From Rhodosporidiobolus odoratus (taxonomy: Eukaryota > Basidiomycota > Microbotryomycetes > Sporidiobolales > Sporidiobolaceae), in contig JAOANU010000008.1 of the NCBI GenBank assembly GCA_034387635.1, positions 868,001 to 932,000 of the forward strand: a stretch of 64,000 bases of DNA, given 5' to 3'. The notes under the pieces are model-generated. The model saw nothing but the letters and a program-made list of their open reading frames with translations, had not been told where the DNA came from and made no database searches. The position numbers were made by a program, and so were the translations under genes. Positions 52,381-63,252 of this stretch are shown here, piece by piece (position 1 is the first letter of the stretch; each line of letters opens with the position of its first letter).

Positions 52381-54385
52381 TTAGGCGGAGACGCGGAACT
52401 TGAGGTGCAGCTGCAGACAATGGAGGAAAGGCAATCAGTACCTATACACAAGCGGTGGAGTGCAGGTTCTCAAAAAGAGGATTGGAAGCAGCCAGGGAGG
52501 AGGAGGAGAAAACGCACCAAGAAAAAGTCCAAACACTTCTGCGGTGCCCTCTCCCTCATAACCTTCCCACTGACCCAACTAGCCCTCGCAAGCCCATCAT
52601 CCACCTCCTCCTCTCCCTCTCCCTCTCCCTCCTTGTTGACAGCCGCCTCACGTTCCTTAGCCGCGGCAGCAGGGTTCGGGTCCGCCACCTCATCGGCATC
52701 CTTCTTCTCCCCATCAATGGCGTCAATCCCATTCGTAGTAGGCTCGGAGTTACCGTTGAGTTCGAGGGCTTCAGCTGCGGCGGGGGCGGGGGCGTCGTCT
52801 TTCTTCTGGTCCTCCGTCTCGGAACCGGTGGCGTCCTTCTTCTCACCCTCACCTTGAGCCTCACCCTCAAGCTTCTCAGCCTCGGCCTTCTCAGCCTCCC
52901 TCTCTTTCACCGCTCCAACCGGGTCCGGAGCCGGAACTTCCCCATTCTCTCCATTCTTCTTGCCCTCGTCACCATTCACCTCTCCCACCTCCTTCTTGGG
53001 AAGGTAAGCCGCCGTCCCAGTCTTCCAGATAGCCAACATACGGAAGGACCTGATAGTCCCGTTCGAGTTGATGAGGTCTTTGGTGGTGACGGCGGAGTCG
53101 GTGGGCGATGCGGGGTTAGGGTCGCCGTTGCCGTTGGGTTCGGCATCTTCTTCGACGGTTTCAACGTGATCGATCAAGTCCTGTTGATTGTCGATGTCGG
53201 TGCGTTGGGAGGAAAGGTAGGGGGAGAGGGTGTGTAGGAAAAAGATCGGTGTCAGCAAGAACCCGGGAAAATATGTTGAGCATCAAAGGATTGGAAAGGC
53301 TACAAGGCGGGGAAATCGACAGGAAAGGAAAGAGATGAATTCGACGTACCTCCCAGTTCGGCTCCTTGCCGTAAAACTCCTCCCAGTCAACGAGATGCCT
53401 ACCCTCAACCACATACCCGGCCTGCTCGTCTCCCTCATACTCTCCATCGATCATCTCCTCATCCTCACCCTCGAACTCAACCTCCACGTCAGCCGGAGGG
53501 GGCGAAGGCGAAGCGGCCTTTTTCGAAGATGCCGACGCACGGGACTCCTTCCCTCCGGTCTTCTTCTTCTTCGGCTCCTCCACCTCCTCTTCTTCCTCAG
53601 AGTCAGAAGGCACGACAACTTCCTTCTTAACCTTCTTACTGACACTCCCCGACCCAGCAGATTTCCTACCCCTCTTCTTCCCTCCCTCGTTCTTAACCTC
53701 GTCCTCCTCCTCCTCTTCGTCATCAGACTCTTCGACCTTGGAGAGGGATTTGCGACCCTTCTTTTCTTTTTTGTGGGGCGAACCGGCAGAGGCGGCAGCG
53801 AGAGCCTTTTTGTGAGCTTTGGTGCCGGGGGTGTAGCGTTCGGGCTGCTTGGAAGTGGAAAGGGAGGACCAGTAGGCTTCGACGACGTCGGGGGCGCCAC
53901 TGCGGCAGTCATACGGATGTCAAGGTCGGCTCGCCTCGGAACGGGGTGGTGCGTGGCAAGTAGGGGGAAGAGGCAGAGGAAAGGGACGCACCCGACATTC
54001 TCTTCAGGCTCGAATACCTTTTCGACAGGGTAATTCTTCCACTTTAGCTTGTAGAAGAGGCCTTTGTTCTGCACGCGTGCGTATATAGAGAAAGAGGAAA
54101 GATCAGCCGTTACATCAACACAAACTGAAGGCGCGTCGCGAGATATGGCAACGAGATGAGGAGCGAGAGACGGGTAACGTACGGTACGCTTGTGTTCGAG
54201 AATACGTTCGACCTCGTCTGGGTATACGGACACGCGACGCGTAGCATCTCGTCAGCCGATGTAGAAGAACGAGAGAAGGTGCAGCGAGAATGTGAAGCAG
54301 GAAACTGACATTCTTCCCCGTCATCAGATCCAGAGGGTTCGGGTGACTCCTCCTTGGCTACACGTTTGGATCCTTTCTTGGGCAT
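52381..54385 (-). CDS. HP1-type heterochromatin protein: chromodomain plus interrupted chromoshadow domain
   Basis: Binds methylated H3K9 (chromodomain) and dimerises (chromoshadow domain). It starts MPKKGSKRVAKEESPEPSGS. Exons 1-3 join to EEYEVERILEHKRTNKGLFY then KLKWKNYPVEKVFEPEENVG, GAPDVVEAYW: a chromodomain with its aromatic cage candidates (Tyr, Trp, and F where many have W). A Lys/Glu-rich hinge follows (KKEKKGRKSLSK, KNEGGKKRGRKS). The chromoshadow half starts NWEDLIDHVETVEED and IRSFRMLAIWKTGTAAYLPK. It is then interrupted by a strongly acidic, Ala/Glu-rich insertion of more than 100 residues and resumes at MRERAPQKCLDFFLLHLKFR, ending VSA-stop. The last junction (FFL-LHLKF) uses an intron ending near 52411. 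Swi6/HP1 orthology is likely; the size of the insertion is unusual. Confidence 0.85.
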
Positions 54386-54595
54386 CGTTGTGGGTCTCGT
54401 TAAGTGGTGAAGCGGAGAGGAGGGAGAAGGAGAGAACCAAAGTGAGATGGGGAGCAACAGGTTGAGAAAAAAACTCTCGAGCGGGAATTGCCAGCAAGTT
54501 CGTAGTCGACAAGGGTATACAGATGTGTCTGACTGAGCCAAACACCGCGTACGGCGCCGAGCGAGTTTTCCTTCGGGTTATTTTCGAGCTGCCTG
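54386..54595. promoter_or_regulatory. Divergent promoter, HP1 gene and 54596 gene
   Basis: Only 210 bp separate the two start codons. No motif can be named. Confidence 0.35.
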
Positions 54596-55269
54596 ATGAT
54601 GGCCTCGTCTGCTCTTCAGGGCCTCCCAGTGAAACTGAGACTGACAGAGGGAGCCATAGGCACGATCTTGCGCGTTCCCGCTGACGACTTTCTTGACAAG
54701 GTGGGCGTCAAGGCGACAACGAGCGGTTTTCCTTTTTCTCCTCCTCCCTTCCCCTCCCTCTCCCTGCGACCCACTCTCACAGATCTTTCAAGCGTCATGC
54801 CGCCCTGATTCCTTCGTATACGCCATTCCATATCCTCCCCCAATCCTGCGAGAGCACTTGATCTGCAGCGAACCTTCGAGGCCCTTAAAGCGCACCAAGA
54901 AAATCCGTATTTTCCGTTACCAACCCTCCGTAAGTAAGCTAGAAACAATCCTACATACACCCGTCACCCTTGCCTCTCAAGAGTCTCCAGGACGTACGCC
55001 TTTTGCGCTGCCGAGCCCGCTGTTCACCTGCATCTTACCACCCTTGTTCCTCCCTTCCCTCCCTACCCTCACTGCCGCTCTCGCCCCCACTCCCCTCACT
55101 GTCCGTCGTACTCTCATCCTCATACTCGACACTACATGTACAGATTCTCTTCCAACCTTCGGTAGGACTCGAGGCGGACGTCGCCGTCGCGGTTGAGCGG
55201 AAAGAAGAAGGGGTGGATTTGCCCGATGAACTTGTGAAAGCGGTGGTCGAGATCGAAGATACGGAATGA
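54596..55269 (+). CDS. Unrecognised small protein with a 12-nt micro-exon
   Basis: Four exons: 54596-54700, 54783-54929, 54982-54993 and 55144-55269; 129 aa. It starts MMASSALQGLPVKLRLTEGA, IGTILRVPADDFLDK. Exon 2 gives IFQASCRPDSFVYAIPYPPP, ILREHLIC..., ending FRYQPS. The 12-nt exon encodes SLQD. The last exon is ILFQPSVGLEADVAVAVERK and ends VVEIEDTE. The alternation of hydrophobic and charged residues looks like a folded beta-rich protein, not random reading. I do not recognise the family. Coding density and splice consistency support it, though the micro-exon needs transcript proof. Its last exon overlaps the opposite-strand ORF 55035-55913. Confidence 0.55.
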
Positions 55270-55913
55270 CCTGGATGTGTCGAGCGTAGGCGTGGGCGGA
55301 AGCGACCGAGGAAAGGCTTGGGCGAAGCAGGTGTGGAATTCGGGGTGTGTAGCTTGAAAGGCAGACTGGGAGGATGAGAAGGATTAGATGCGGGTGGGAG
55401 GGAGCTAGGAAGTGCCAAAGCCAGGTCAGGCGAAAGGGGGTTATGTGCAGCTGGGTATGGTGCTGAATTCTGCGGTGGTGAAGGGTGAGGCGATTTGACG
55501 GAGACTGTCCAAGGAAGGGAAACCGAGTTTGGGAAGGTCCTCCTTTCAACCTCAGCATTCTCCCACCTCGGCCCAACTGTACCTGTCTTGACTTGATTCT
55601 GCGTCCCATTACTCTTGACAGCCACTACCTTCCCCCTCCCACCTAGCGATGGCCAAGGAGAAACAAACTCTCCCTTCCCTTGCACCCTACACACCTCATT
55701 CCCAGCCACCCCTTTCTCACCGCCAGCCCTTGGATGCACAACGCCGAGCGCGGCAGCAGGGCGTAAGAGTGGTGGAGGTAGGAGAAGAGGACTAGGTGGA
55801 GGAAGGTGGGCTTCTTTCGAGGTTATGGGTTTGAGCAGGCGGGAGCGCTGAGCGGGGCGTGAGTGGGAGTTGGGACGGGGCTGAAGCGGGAGCGGAGCGT
55901 GGAGCGTGTTCAT
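55035..55913 (-). CDS. Uncertain 292-codon ORF, Pro/Ser-rich, antisense to the previous gene's end
   Basis: One uninterrupted frame starts MNTLHAPLPLQPRPNSHSRP and contains VHPRAGGEKGVAGNEVCRVQ and KGEFVSPWPSLGGRGKVVAV. It ends in an acidic Ser/Gly/Glu tail (SVEYEDESTTDSEGSGGESG). No domain recognised. The last 235 bases overlap the final exon of the plus-strand gene, so the true C-terminus may lie elsewhere. Length and composition make it plausible but not certain. Confidence 0.4.
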   Translation of the reverse strand: MNTLHAPLPLQPRPNSHSRPAQRSRLLKPITSKEAHLPPPSPLLLPPPLLRPAAALGVVHPRAGGEKGVAGNEVCRVQGKGEFVSPWPSLGGRGKVVAVKSNGTQNQVKTGTVGPRWENAEVERRTFPNSVSLPWTVSVKSPHPSPPQNSAPYPAAHNPLSPDLALALPSSLPPASNPSHPPSLPFKLHTPNSTPASPKPFLGRFRPRLRSTHPGHSVSSISTTAFTSSSGKSTPSSFRSTATATSASSPTEGWKRICTCSVEYEDESTTDSEGSGGESGSEGREGREEQGW

Positions 55914-56640
55914 TCCGCGATACTTGCGCTGTGTAAGTTAAAGAAGGTGGAGAGGGAGGAAAGAGGAAGGGTGATGAGCGGGTAGTACAAAGTCGAGGAG
56001 GCGGAGGGAGGGTCAGAGACGCACCTGGTTTCCTCACAAGAGTAACTGCTATATACGGTGCCTAGCCTAGCGAGATTGCTATACTCAGAACTCAGTAAGA
56101 GAGTGGCACATGGGAAGCAAATATTAAGCAGCCGGAGAAAAGGAGATGAAGAAGAATACCCTCTGCGGAAAACCCCTCACTATCTCGCCGTCTCCCGCAG
56201 AGCTGCAGCGCGTAGAAACTGGCTTTTGCATGAGACCATTCGGGCGGAAGCGAAGTCGGCTGCACGATCAACCAACAGTCGAGACGAAAGCGAGAACGGT
56301 GGGAAAACAGTGCATTTTGGGGGCAGGAAGAGCTGTCTTCGTCCGCGCGTGCTCGAGTGGAACTCGAATGAGGCTCAGGCGAGGCCTACCTGATCTCTCG
56401 AGCGCCCGGAGCTGCATGCGAGATCGGTGAATTAGCAACGTGGAGAGATGCGAAACTTGACGGCAACGAGCGGTAGCGCGGCGACTCGAAGCAAGCAGAT
56501 TTCCAGTGGACCCGAAACATGCCCCCAAAGCCATAGCGAGTTCGGATTGTGGCCTTGCGGGTGGAAGACACGTCTGTCCTCGTCGGCTACTTCCACCTTC
56601 TCCCGACATCGTCGACTCACTCAGAGTGACTCGCGAAGAT
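55914..56640. other. No gene recognised
   Basis: 5' flank of SEC72 and of the minus-strand ORF ending at 55913. Short frames around 56058-56500 lack features. The frame upstream of 56641 is open for about 135 bp, but the ATG at 56641 starts the family-like sequence. Confidence 0.4.
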
Positions 56641-57402
56641 ATGGCAGCCCCTCCAGCACCTCTACCGGATAACCTCTTCACCATTCTCCCCCTCTCCCTC
56701 GACCTGACCCCTCTAAACCCCTCGCCCGTCAACCTCGCCTCCCCCTCCTCCTCGTCAACCCACACCCAATCCGACTTTGACAAGATCAACGAACTCGCCC
56801 GAATCCTCCTCACCGCCTCCAATCCCGCCGTTGTCTTCCCCCCACCACCCGTTCCTCAACCCAACGACCGATCCCGAAAATGTGCCGCCGCGAAAGAAGC
56901 CGGTAACGCCGCCTTCAAAGCCCAGAACTGGCCAGAAGCGATCAAACTCTACACTATCTCGGCGGAAATCGCCGCTTCTCGTCCGGTGTTTGAGAGTAAT
57001 GCTTACGCGAGGGATGAATTGGCACTTGCTTTGTGTAATCGGAGTGCGGCGTATGCGGGGAAGAAGGATTGGATTGAGGCTTTGGTGGATGCCGATGCGG
57101 TGATTCAGTTGAAGAGGCCGTGGGTAAAGGGGCATTTTAGGAGGGGGAAGGCGTTGATTGGGATGGGCAGGTTAGAAGAGGGCAGGGAGGCATTCTTGTT
57201 GGGCTTGCAGTTTGATCCGACGGCTACGGTACGTCGCCGCCTTCGTTACTCCTCTCCTATCTAGGCTATGTCCCGCGCCGTCAAGCGCAGGAAGGACGCC
57301 AGATTGACTTCTATTCCTCTTGAACAGGACTTGCAACAAGCCGTCGAAGAGGTGGAAGAATCGATACGCCAGGAGTTGCAGGAAACAGAGGAGAAGGCAT
57401 GA
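56641..57402 (+). CDS. SEC72: Sec72-like TPR protein of the ER post-translational translocon
   Basis: Sec72 is a cytosolic TPR subunit of the Sec62/63 complex that receives Hsp70-bound precursors at the ER. Two exons: 56641-57228 and 57328-57402; 220 aa. It starts MAAPPAPLPDNLFTILPLSL, a fungal Sec72-like lead. The TPR part has CAAAKEAGNAAFKAQNWPEA, IKLYTISAEIAASRP, DELALALCNRSAAYAGKKDW and VIQLKRPWVKGHFRRGKALI. It ends with a charged helix (DLQQAVEEVEESIRQELQET). The PW.KGHFRRG..L block and the short length favour Sec72 over Sgt2 or Tom70. Confidence 0.78.
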
Positions 57403-57699
57403 ATCCGCTTTCGCCGCTACAGCCCGCATTTCATCCCGTAGTCAATTTGCCGCCTGCCGCAGGTCGTTCAGGAAGACACTGGCACTTTTCTCGCGGTTCA
57501 ATGTTGTAATCCCCGGTCATGCCTCCTTAGCGATACAGTCCTTGGTACTAGCTGGCACCACGAGCGTAAGCCTTTGATCAATGTCGACCTCCTTGCAAGG
57601 AAGCGATAGTCCGAGTCGATAGACAATCAAAGTAATCTTAGATCTAGCGTAATCAACCTTGGCTTCGCCTGCTACCGCTACACACTCTGTTCGCTTCCT

Positions 57700-59460
57700 G
57701 TGCAGGTCAAGACAAAGTACATGGTCCCCATACGACCGTGGAAGCAGGCACTAAGCGTCCGCCTGCTCTGCGACGACATCATCTCTTCGACCTATCCGGG
57801 AATGGAGGAACCACACGGAACTGAGCAGCTGCGCGGAGTAGGTGCGTAAGAGGTCACACACGAGCTATCCTGACACATTGACGGTCACCATGAATGCTTG
57901 CAGCTCTCTCACACCTTACACCAAGCCAGCTTTGCCCGGGTCGCCGTTCCTCTTCGCATTGCTGCTAGCGAGATGCCCACTCCGCCCCTACCCAGCGAAT
58001 ACGCCGCCGTCATCTGTGAACGTCTCGGGTACAACCTACTGCAGGACCGCGCACGCATATGAGGGGCGAACCTGCGCCGCCCCACAATGCTGCCTTTCTC
58101 CTCGCTTCCCTTCTGCGCGTCTCAAAAGCCTTGCGCCGCCTCACCGTAATTTCTCTAGGTATGACACATCGTGTCTATTGACTCTATGAAGGCGCGCTGT
58201 GCGCTCAGACGGCATCGCTTGATCAACGCTATGCGATCGTTACACTTCGACCCTTTGATTCCGGTCTGGGATTCGAGCAGGCAAGAGCCGCCTACCGGAG
58301 TGAGTGGCCGGCTTGGCCAAGTTATGATCTTCGACATGCAGGGTTCTTCAGCACAGCAAGGGTGGAATGAGGCCAGCAGGAAAGATGATGCGCCATCGTC
58401 GACGATTCTTACGCTCTGGAGCAGCTCGAGATAGGGTGGCGCCGACGTAGGAGGAGCAGGCATAATCGTCTAGATCCGCTTCACTGCCTCTACCTCGAGT
58501 GACGCGGACGAAGCGCGGCGGACAATTTCTGCCGACGAGACTCTCTTGACTCCCTTTCGCGTGCATGAACTGCCGCAACTGATCAGCCTACGCCTTCACG
58601 TGCCCGCTGGTGTATCCCTTCGCACCGTCACTGCAGTGGCTTGGAAAGCCCCTCTCCTTCAGCATCTTAACATCGACTTCTTCGGACCTCTCTGTACTTC
58701 TTCCGTGTCAGCCAATTTCTTCCGAACTTCCCCTGCCTTCGCACCTCGATTTTTCAGAGCCTGCGCACGACCGCCACAGACTTCCGAGTTTCTGTCGTTC
58801 CATTCCTCATCGAGCCTTCTTGCGCAGGTCTCGAGACGCTCGACCGCAGCTATACGACCCGAGCGAGCATGAGCTCCCTTACTTCACTGACCTTTTCCTC
58901 TCTCTTCACTTACTTCATCTTAAGCACATCCGCAACTCAGGTCGGATCCGCAGCCGGCGACCTGGCCTCAACTTTCTGGTCGACGCGCCTGTCCACGTAA
59001 AAGCCGACCACCCTGTCCACGGTCAGGGGCTCTTCCATCTCTCCCCTACTCTCTGAATAACCTCTCCCTCTCCTCCCACAGCTCTGGCGCCCTCCCCTTC
59101 CTTATACGTACCATCGACAGTCTCTATCTCGCCCTCCCATTCAGACCGTCTCCTCTTTCTAACCTTCGAATTCGACACTCGCGAGACACGCTATTTTTCC
59201 GACTTGATATAGCTTATACCGGTCGTCAGGGTTGCTGAGCAGTATGGATTGAAATTGTATGGGAGTTGGTGGCCGCTTCTTTCGGAAGATGGGTTGGAGA
59301 ATGACGCGGATCGGCCGGTGCTGGGTGAGGGTGCTGAGGATGGGGTGAGAGAGACAGTGATGAAAAGTATGGGGATAACTTGGCTGCGGAAAATGGGTGG
59401 CTGGAGTAGGAATGGCGAAGAGAGGAGAAGAAGGCGAAGCGGCCGAGACGAGAAGGTACG
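57700..59460 (+). pseudogene. F-box/LRR-like locus, apparently broken
   Basis: Plus-strand pieces look like one F-box/LRR protein but lie in different frames with stops between them. They are HQASFARVAVPLRIAASEMP (about 57920), NAAFLLASLLRVSKALRRLT (about 58088), LPQLISLRLHVPAGVSLRTV with APLLQHLNIDFFGPL (about 58570-58690), and a C-terminal VAEQYGLKLYGSWWPLLSED with TWLRKMGGWSRNGEERR (59230-59420). The last piece resembles the end of other fungal F-box/LRR proteins. No consistent spliced model was found. It is probably a decayed gene similar in kind to the locus at 46189-47598. Confidence 0.45.
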
Positions 59461-60301
59461 CCTTGTTCCTTTGCTCTATTCCTCACCAGTAGCAGTATAT
59501 ACTGCCTGCAGCTGTCTACGTCCTCGTTACATTCTTGTTCACGAACTCGAGTTGCTTCTTCCCGTCCTTCGCACGACACTTGCGCAGGTAGGCTTGATTA
59601 GTGACCCGCAATGCAACGATCTCATCCGCCTTCCACTCGACGCTTCGCACCTCCAACCTCACGACTACGAGTAGTGCAGCGGCCTCTGAATTTTTCCGAC
59701 AGGACGAGAGCGGCAGCGAGGAAGCCCGCTATCTCCTCCGCAGGCCTCCTCCTTCGGCTGTCCTCCGCCTGCGCCAGTCGACCTCTGTTCGTCCGCCGAA
59801 GTGCGAATTTGCCGACGTGCCGCCGGACCCCGCTGGTCATGGATTGCGCACAGCATGCGATGGAGCGGAAATGAGAAGGTCACGGAAACTTACTCGCGTA
59901 GTTTTCCACCCGCAACGCTGGTGCTGACGGTATGAGCTGCACGACTACGCCATGGCGGTGCGCCCCAGTCGCTTTCTCACAGATGCGCCGCCTACTGACT
60001 TTTTCAGTCGTCGCAGCTCGTCGCAGCTGCGCCTTTGCCCTTGCTCGACCCGCGCTTCCCCAACCTCTCTTCACGGTTCCTCTCGTATCTCCGGCGATCT
60101 TATGGCAATCCCCTTCCGTCCCTCTTCTGCAACGGAGGCCGCGAGAGTCTCACGGCGGCGCCGGAAGGACCGCGGCGCGGTGAGAGGCAGTCGCGCGGAC
60201 AATCCGGGATCTGCGGGGTGCAGGAACGCCGACAGGTGTCGGTGCGCCAGGTCGCGTAGCTTGGACTCGTCCTGCTCACTCTCTTACGGAACGCAAACGC
60301 C
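59461..60301. other. No gene recognised
   Basis: Between the broken F-box-like locus and the family gene at 60302. Several overlapping frames of 60-110 codons, none with domain or splice support. Confidence 0.4.
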
Positions 60302-61324
60302 ATGAGTCGCCCCGGCAACGCTCTTGATACTCCACCAGACAGCCCAAATGCCCTCGACCATGCGCTTGTCAATGTGAGCACCTCGTCGGTGTTGAGTTTG
60401 GTCTGTGGCTGACCTTCCCTCATTGTCGATACTCCGCATTGGCAGCCAACGGAAGGCAACCTGCATAATAATAATCACCAGCCTGCATCGCCGACTTGGC
60501 GACGCAATGCGCGAGTTGATGCCGAGTTACTCGACTGGTTGAAGGCCAGCGGCAATAACTGGGCAACTCTGCACCACACCACTCAGGAGTATATCCGACG
60601 GTACGCAGCACGTTGCGAGGCTGCTCAGGCGGAGACAGAATATCCATCAATCCCGACTCCGGACGATATAGCAGGGAACTTGGATGTGCGTATTCCTCCT
60701 TCTTTCGGGAGTCAGGCCACCTTGACTGATAGCTTTGTGGCAACACAACCGTCTACCTCCTTTCGTCTAGAGTGAGCGTCGCGCAAGAATCGCGGGAGTC
60801 CTGTTTAGCTACAACTGTTGGCGTCGAATGGATGGGGAACTGCGCGTCAACCTTTCCGCTGAAGTTCCCTGGCCCACTCTGCCTCATAACATCCAATGGT
60901 ACATCGCCCAATACTCCATTGAATGTCGCTCTGCAGCGCGGACCCGAACAGAATTACCAGCTTGGCCTGAGAAAGAGAAGCTTGGTCTTAGAGTAGGTAC
61001 TCTCACATCACCCTTGCAATCGAGCTACGTCGCTGATGATGTTCATCGACAGGGTGACTTACGCAAAATACTGTTCGCGGTCCTGAAACATTGGCGCAGT
61101 TTGCTGGAGACGAGGCAGTTCTACCCCACATACCCTCGCCCTTCAGTATGTCGTTTCCGCAGACTATCCCCAAACTACCTATATTGAGGAGGGGCTGACA
61201 TGCTTTACCTGACTAGACTTCTCATCGCTATCACTCATTAAGCAAGCCAGTGCCAGCAATCGGTCGTCGGACAGCCCTTTATCACGATACTACGCCGGAG
61301 CTGTGGGCGCAGGGAAGGTGGTAG
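60302..61324 (+). CDS. Unrecognised protein, member 2 of the TT..RW.AG.W family
   Basis: Five exons, all phase 0: 60302-60373, 60446-60685, 60771-60992, 61053-61145 and 61217-61324; 244 aa. It starts MSRPGNALDTPPDSPNALDH. Exon 2 has NARVDAELLDWLKASGNNWA and TTQEYIRRYAARCEAAQAET. Exon 3 has LFSYNCWRRMDGELRVNLSA then EVPWPTLPHNIQWYIAQYS. Exon 4 is helical (GDLRKILFAVLKHWRSLLET). The last exon ends IGRRTALYHDTTPELWAQGR then W-stop, matching the 25265-25942 gene (IGRRTALHHGTTKARWEAGR then W-stop). The mid-region also aligns (P..W..L....Q..I..Y). The longer N-terminus is not present in member 1. No signal peptide, membrane segment or known domain seen. Confidence 0.6.
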
Positions 61325-62626
61325 AAGGAATACACTGGGCAACCTATTGTACGCAGTTGTACCATGGCTCTAATGCCTATTGCGGCAATCGCTGGATACG
61401 TCTTGCCTCCGGATCGCCTGAAGAACTCTGGACTTGGGGAGAGGGGGAGAACGGCTCAGGTGTGCTCCAATGGGGTAGATTCCGCCGTTTCTTCCCCAGC
61501 TAGTAGTATTTACACCTGCTACTAGTGGCTCCCCAGCTACTATCGATTGTGAAGAAGCGGCCAGAAGTGTGTTTTTGTCAAAGATGCACACGTCGAACAA
61601 CTTGCCCCGTTCCGTTCGCTTGATGTCGGTAGCGCTACTGCTTACACTTGTCAGACCACGTTCAATCCTTGCGATTACGTCCAGGCCACGGGACTCACAA
61701 CACCAGAAGAAGGAGAGAATGACGTCGGAATGGGCGCTTTGTAAGGGGCACCGCCGGGTTGTGATGATGACTCGGCTTGTGCATGTGGTTGAATCACCCC
61801 CACAGGCTGCAGCTGTGCGGTCTGAAGCTTGTCCTGCAATGTGATCGAATGTTCAGTCTGTTTGCTTTGGCCTTCTCAACTCGGGTTTCAAGCGAGTTGA
61901 AGGTTGACCAGGCTTGCAATATCATAGGCTAGGTGATCAATGCGCTGTTATCAGAATGTAGATTACGCTCTTCCAGCAGGAAGACTGACTCACATTTGAA
62001 GGGGGTGCCAGATTACCGCAAGTTACCTCGTTCCGGCCACAGCGGCTTGCTTAGTCAGGTGCACGAACCAACATAGCATATCACGCAGACTCAATACTGT
62101 GCGGTGCCCTGTTACGTACCACATATGCGGAGTTCTTGACTGCTAGGAGTCATAGAAGCTTACTCGTCCTGTTTGCCCCTTCTCTCTCTTTTCCTTTCTC
62201 TCGCTTCAGCTTTATCTATCTCCCGTCTCCAGAGCCCAGATTGCGCCTTCCATGATACTTCGGCCACAACATCACGCTGTACAGCGCCCGAGCCCACCAT
62301 GTCCTGGTACATAGCCTCATTTCTTGTCCGCTCTTACATTGACCCATTGCTGTGCAAAACCACACGGGGGTTCGACAGAGCGAGACGTATACAAACAATA
62401 TGTACAGAGGGCCTTGCAATGACTTCGTGGTGCAAGTTCAGCACAGCAAGAAGGAGGTTGCCGCTCATCTTGATCTGAGTAAGCTAGTTGACAAAGAGAT
62501 GGAAACCAAACGCTGTTGTAAGGCTAGGCGCCTCACCCGGATAATTAGGTATAAGGCAGAGGAAAGGTTGGGAAGAAGGAAGTTGAGTGAAGGAAGCTTG
62601 GTAGCGGAGGCAGCTCCTGGTTCTCT
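61325..62626. other. No gene recognised; possible 5' part of family member 3
   Basis: Short frames only. An ATG at 62299 (MSWYIASFLVRSYIDPLLCK) and others could be 5' exons of the degenerate family copy downstream, but I could not join them in frame. Confidence 0.3.
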
Positions 62627-62709
62627 CCTTACGCATTCGCTAACGGATTGAACCAGGTATGCTTGCTCTCACTTTGTAGCCTTACGCATTCGCTAACGGA
62701 TTGAACCAG
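62627..62709 (+). repeat. 30-bp direct duplication around a 23-nt GT...AG segment
   Basis: Two identical 30-bp copies, 62627-62656 and 62680-62709, share ACGCATTCGCTAACGG and end ACCAG. Between them lies GTATGCTTG...TTTGTAG (23 nt). The array equals one 53-bp tandem duplication. Each copy ends in CAG, so 62657-62709 could be removed as a 53-nt intron. Confidence 0.85.
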
Positions 62710-63252
62710 CAATATACCGCGGTTCTCCTAAGTGGTCGTCTAGTGTTGGCGGATACAACCGCCTTCCAGCTGTCTGGCTCAGCATCGGGAATGCCGATTG
62801 GAACGACATCGATCCCGAGCACCAGAAGGACGTCGAGGAAGATCTGAGGCAGCGGAGAACCGCTTACGAGCAGCGCAAGCCTGGTATGCGTCCGGAGTAC
62901 CCACCGTTTACAGGTGACGTCCCGTAAGTGTTCTGTTCCTTCTTGTGAAGTCGTATGCGAAGCACATCGGCCAACATATTGGCTACAGCACTTGGTCCAG
63001 GTCATTGGGGCAGTCATCAACTATCAATTGACCATCACAATTCACATCAAGCACCAGATGCATGAGCTTTACGAATCAGCAAGTCCACTTTCCCAGATAC
63101 CTCTCAACAGTCATTCACAAAGCAGTGTACTGACTCCAGGCTGATGTGTCAGTGGGGTAGGCTATTGGCAAAAACTACCGCAAGATCAGCGACCGTACGA
63201 CCAGACGCTTTATGGCACAACAAAGAAGCGCTGGCAGGCCGGAAAGTGGTGA
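62700..63252 (+). pseudogene. Degenerate copy, member 3 of the TT..RW.AG.W family
   Basis: Pieces match members 1 and 2. First, SSSVGGYNRLPAVWLSIGNA with DWNDIDPEHQKDVEEDLRQR (about 62710-62930); member 1 has NRSRFPPAHV and KDWRALSPGAQEGIEEY. Second, a helical INYQLTITIHIKHQMHELYE (about 63015-63080). Third, the C-terminus YDQTLYGTTKKRWQAGKW-stop at 63252. I could not connect these in one frame with normal GT-AG introns: the junction phases disagree and a TGA precedes the last piece. It is either a decayed copy or has an intron set that I misread. Confidence 0.45.

Noticed and set aside
52455..53237. 260-codon plus-strand ORF opposite the HP1 gene
   Set aside because: It is the antisense shadow of the acidic HP1 exon. 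Its Leu/Val-rich runs come from reverse reading of Glu codons.
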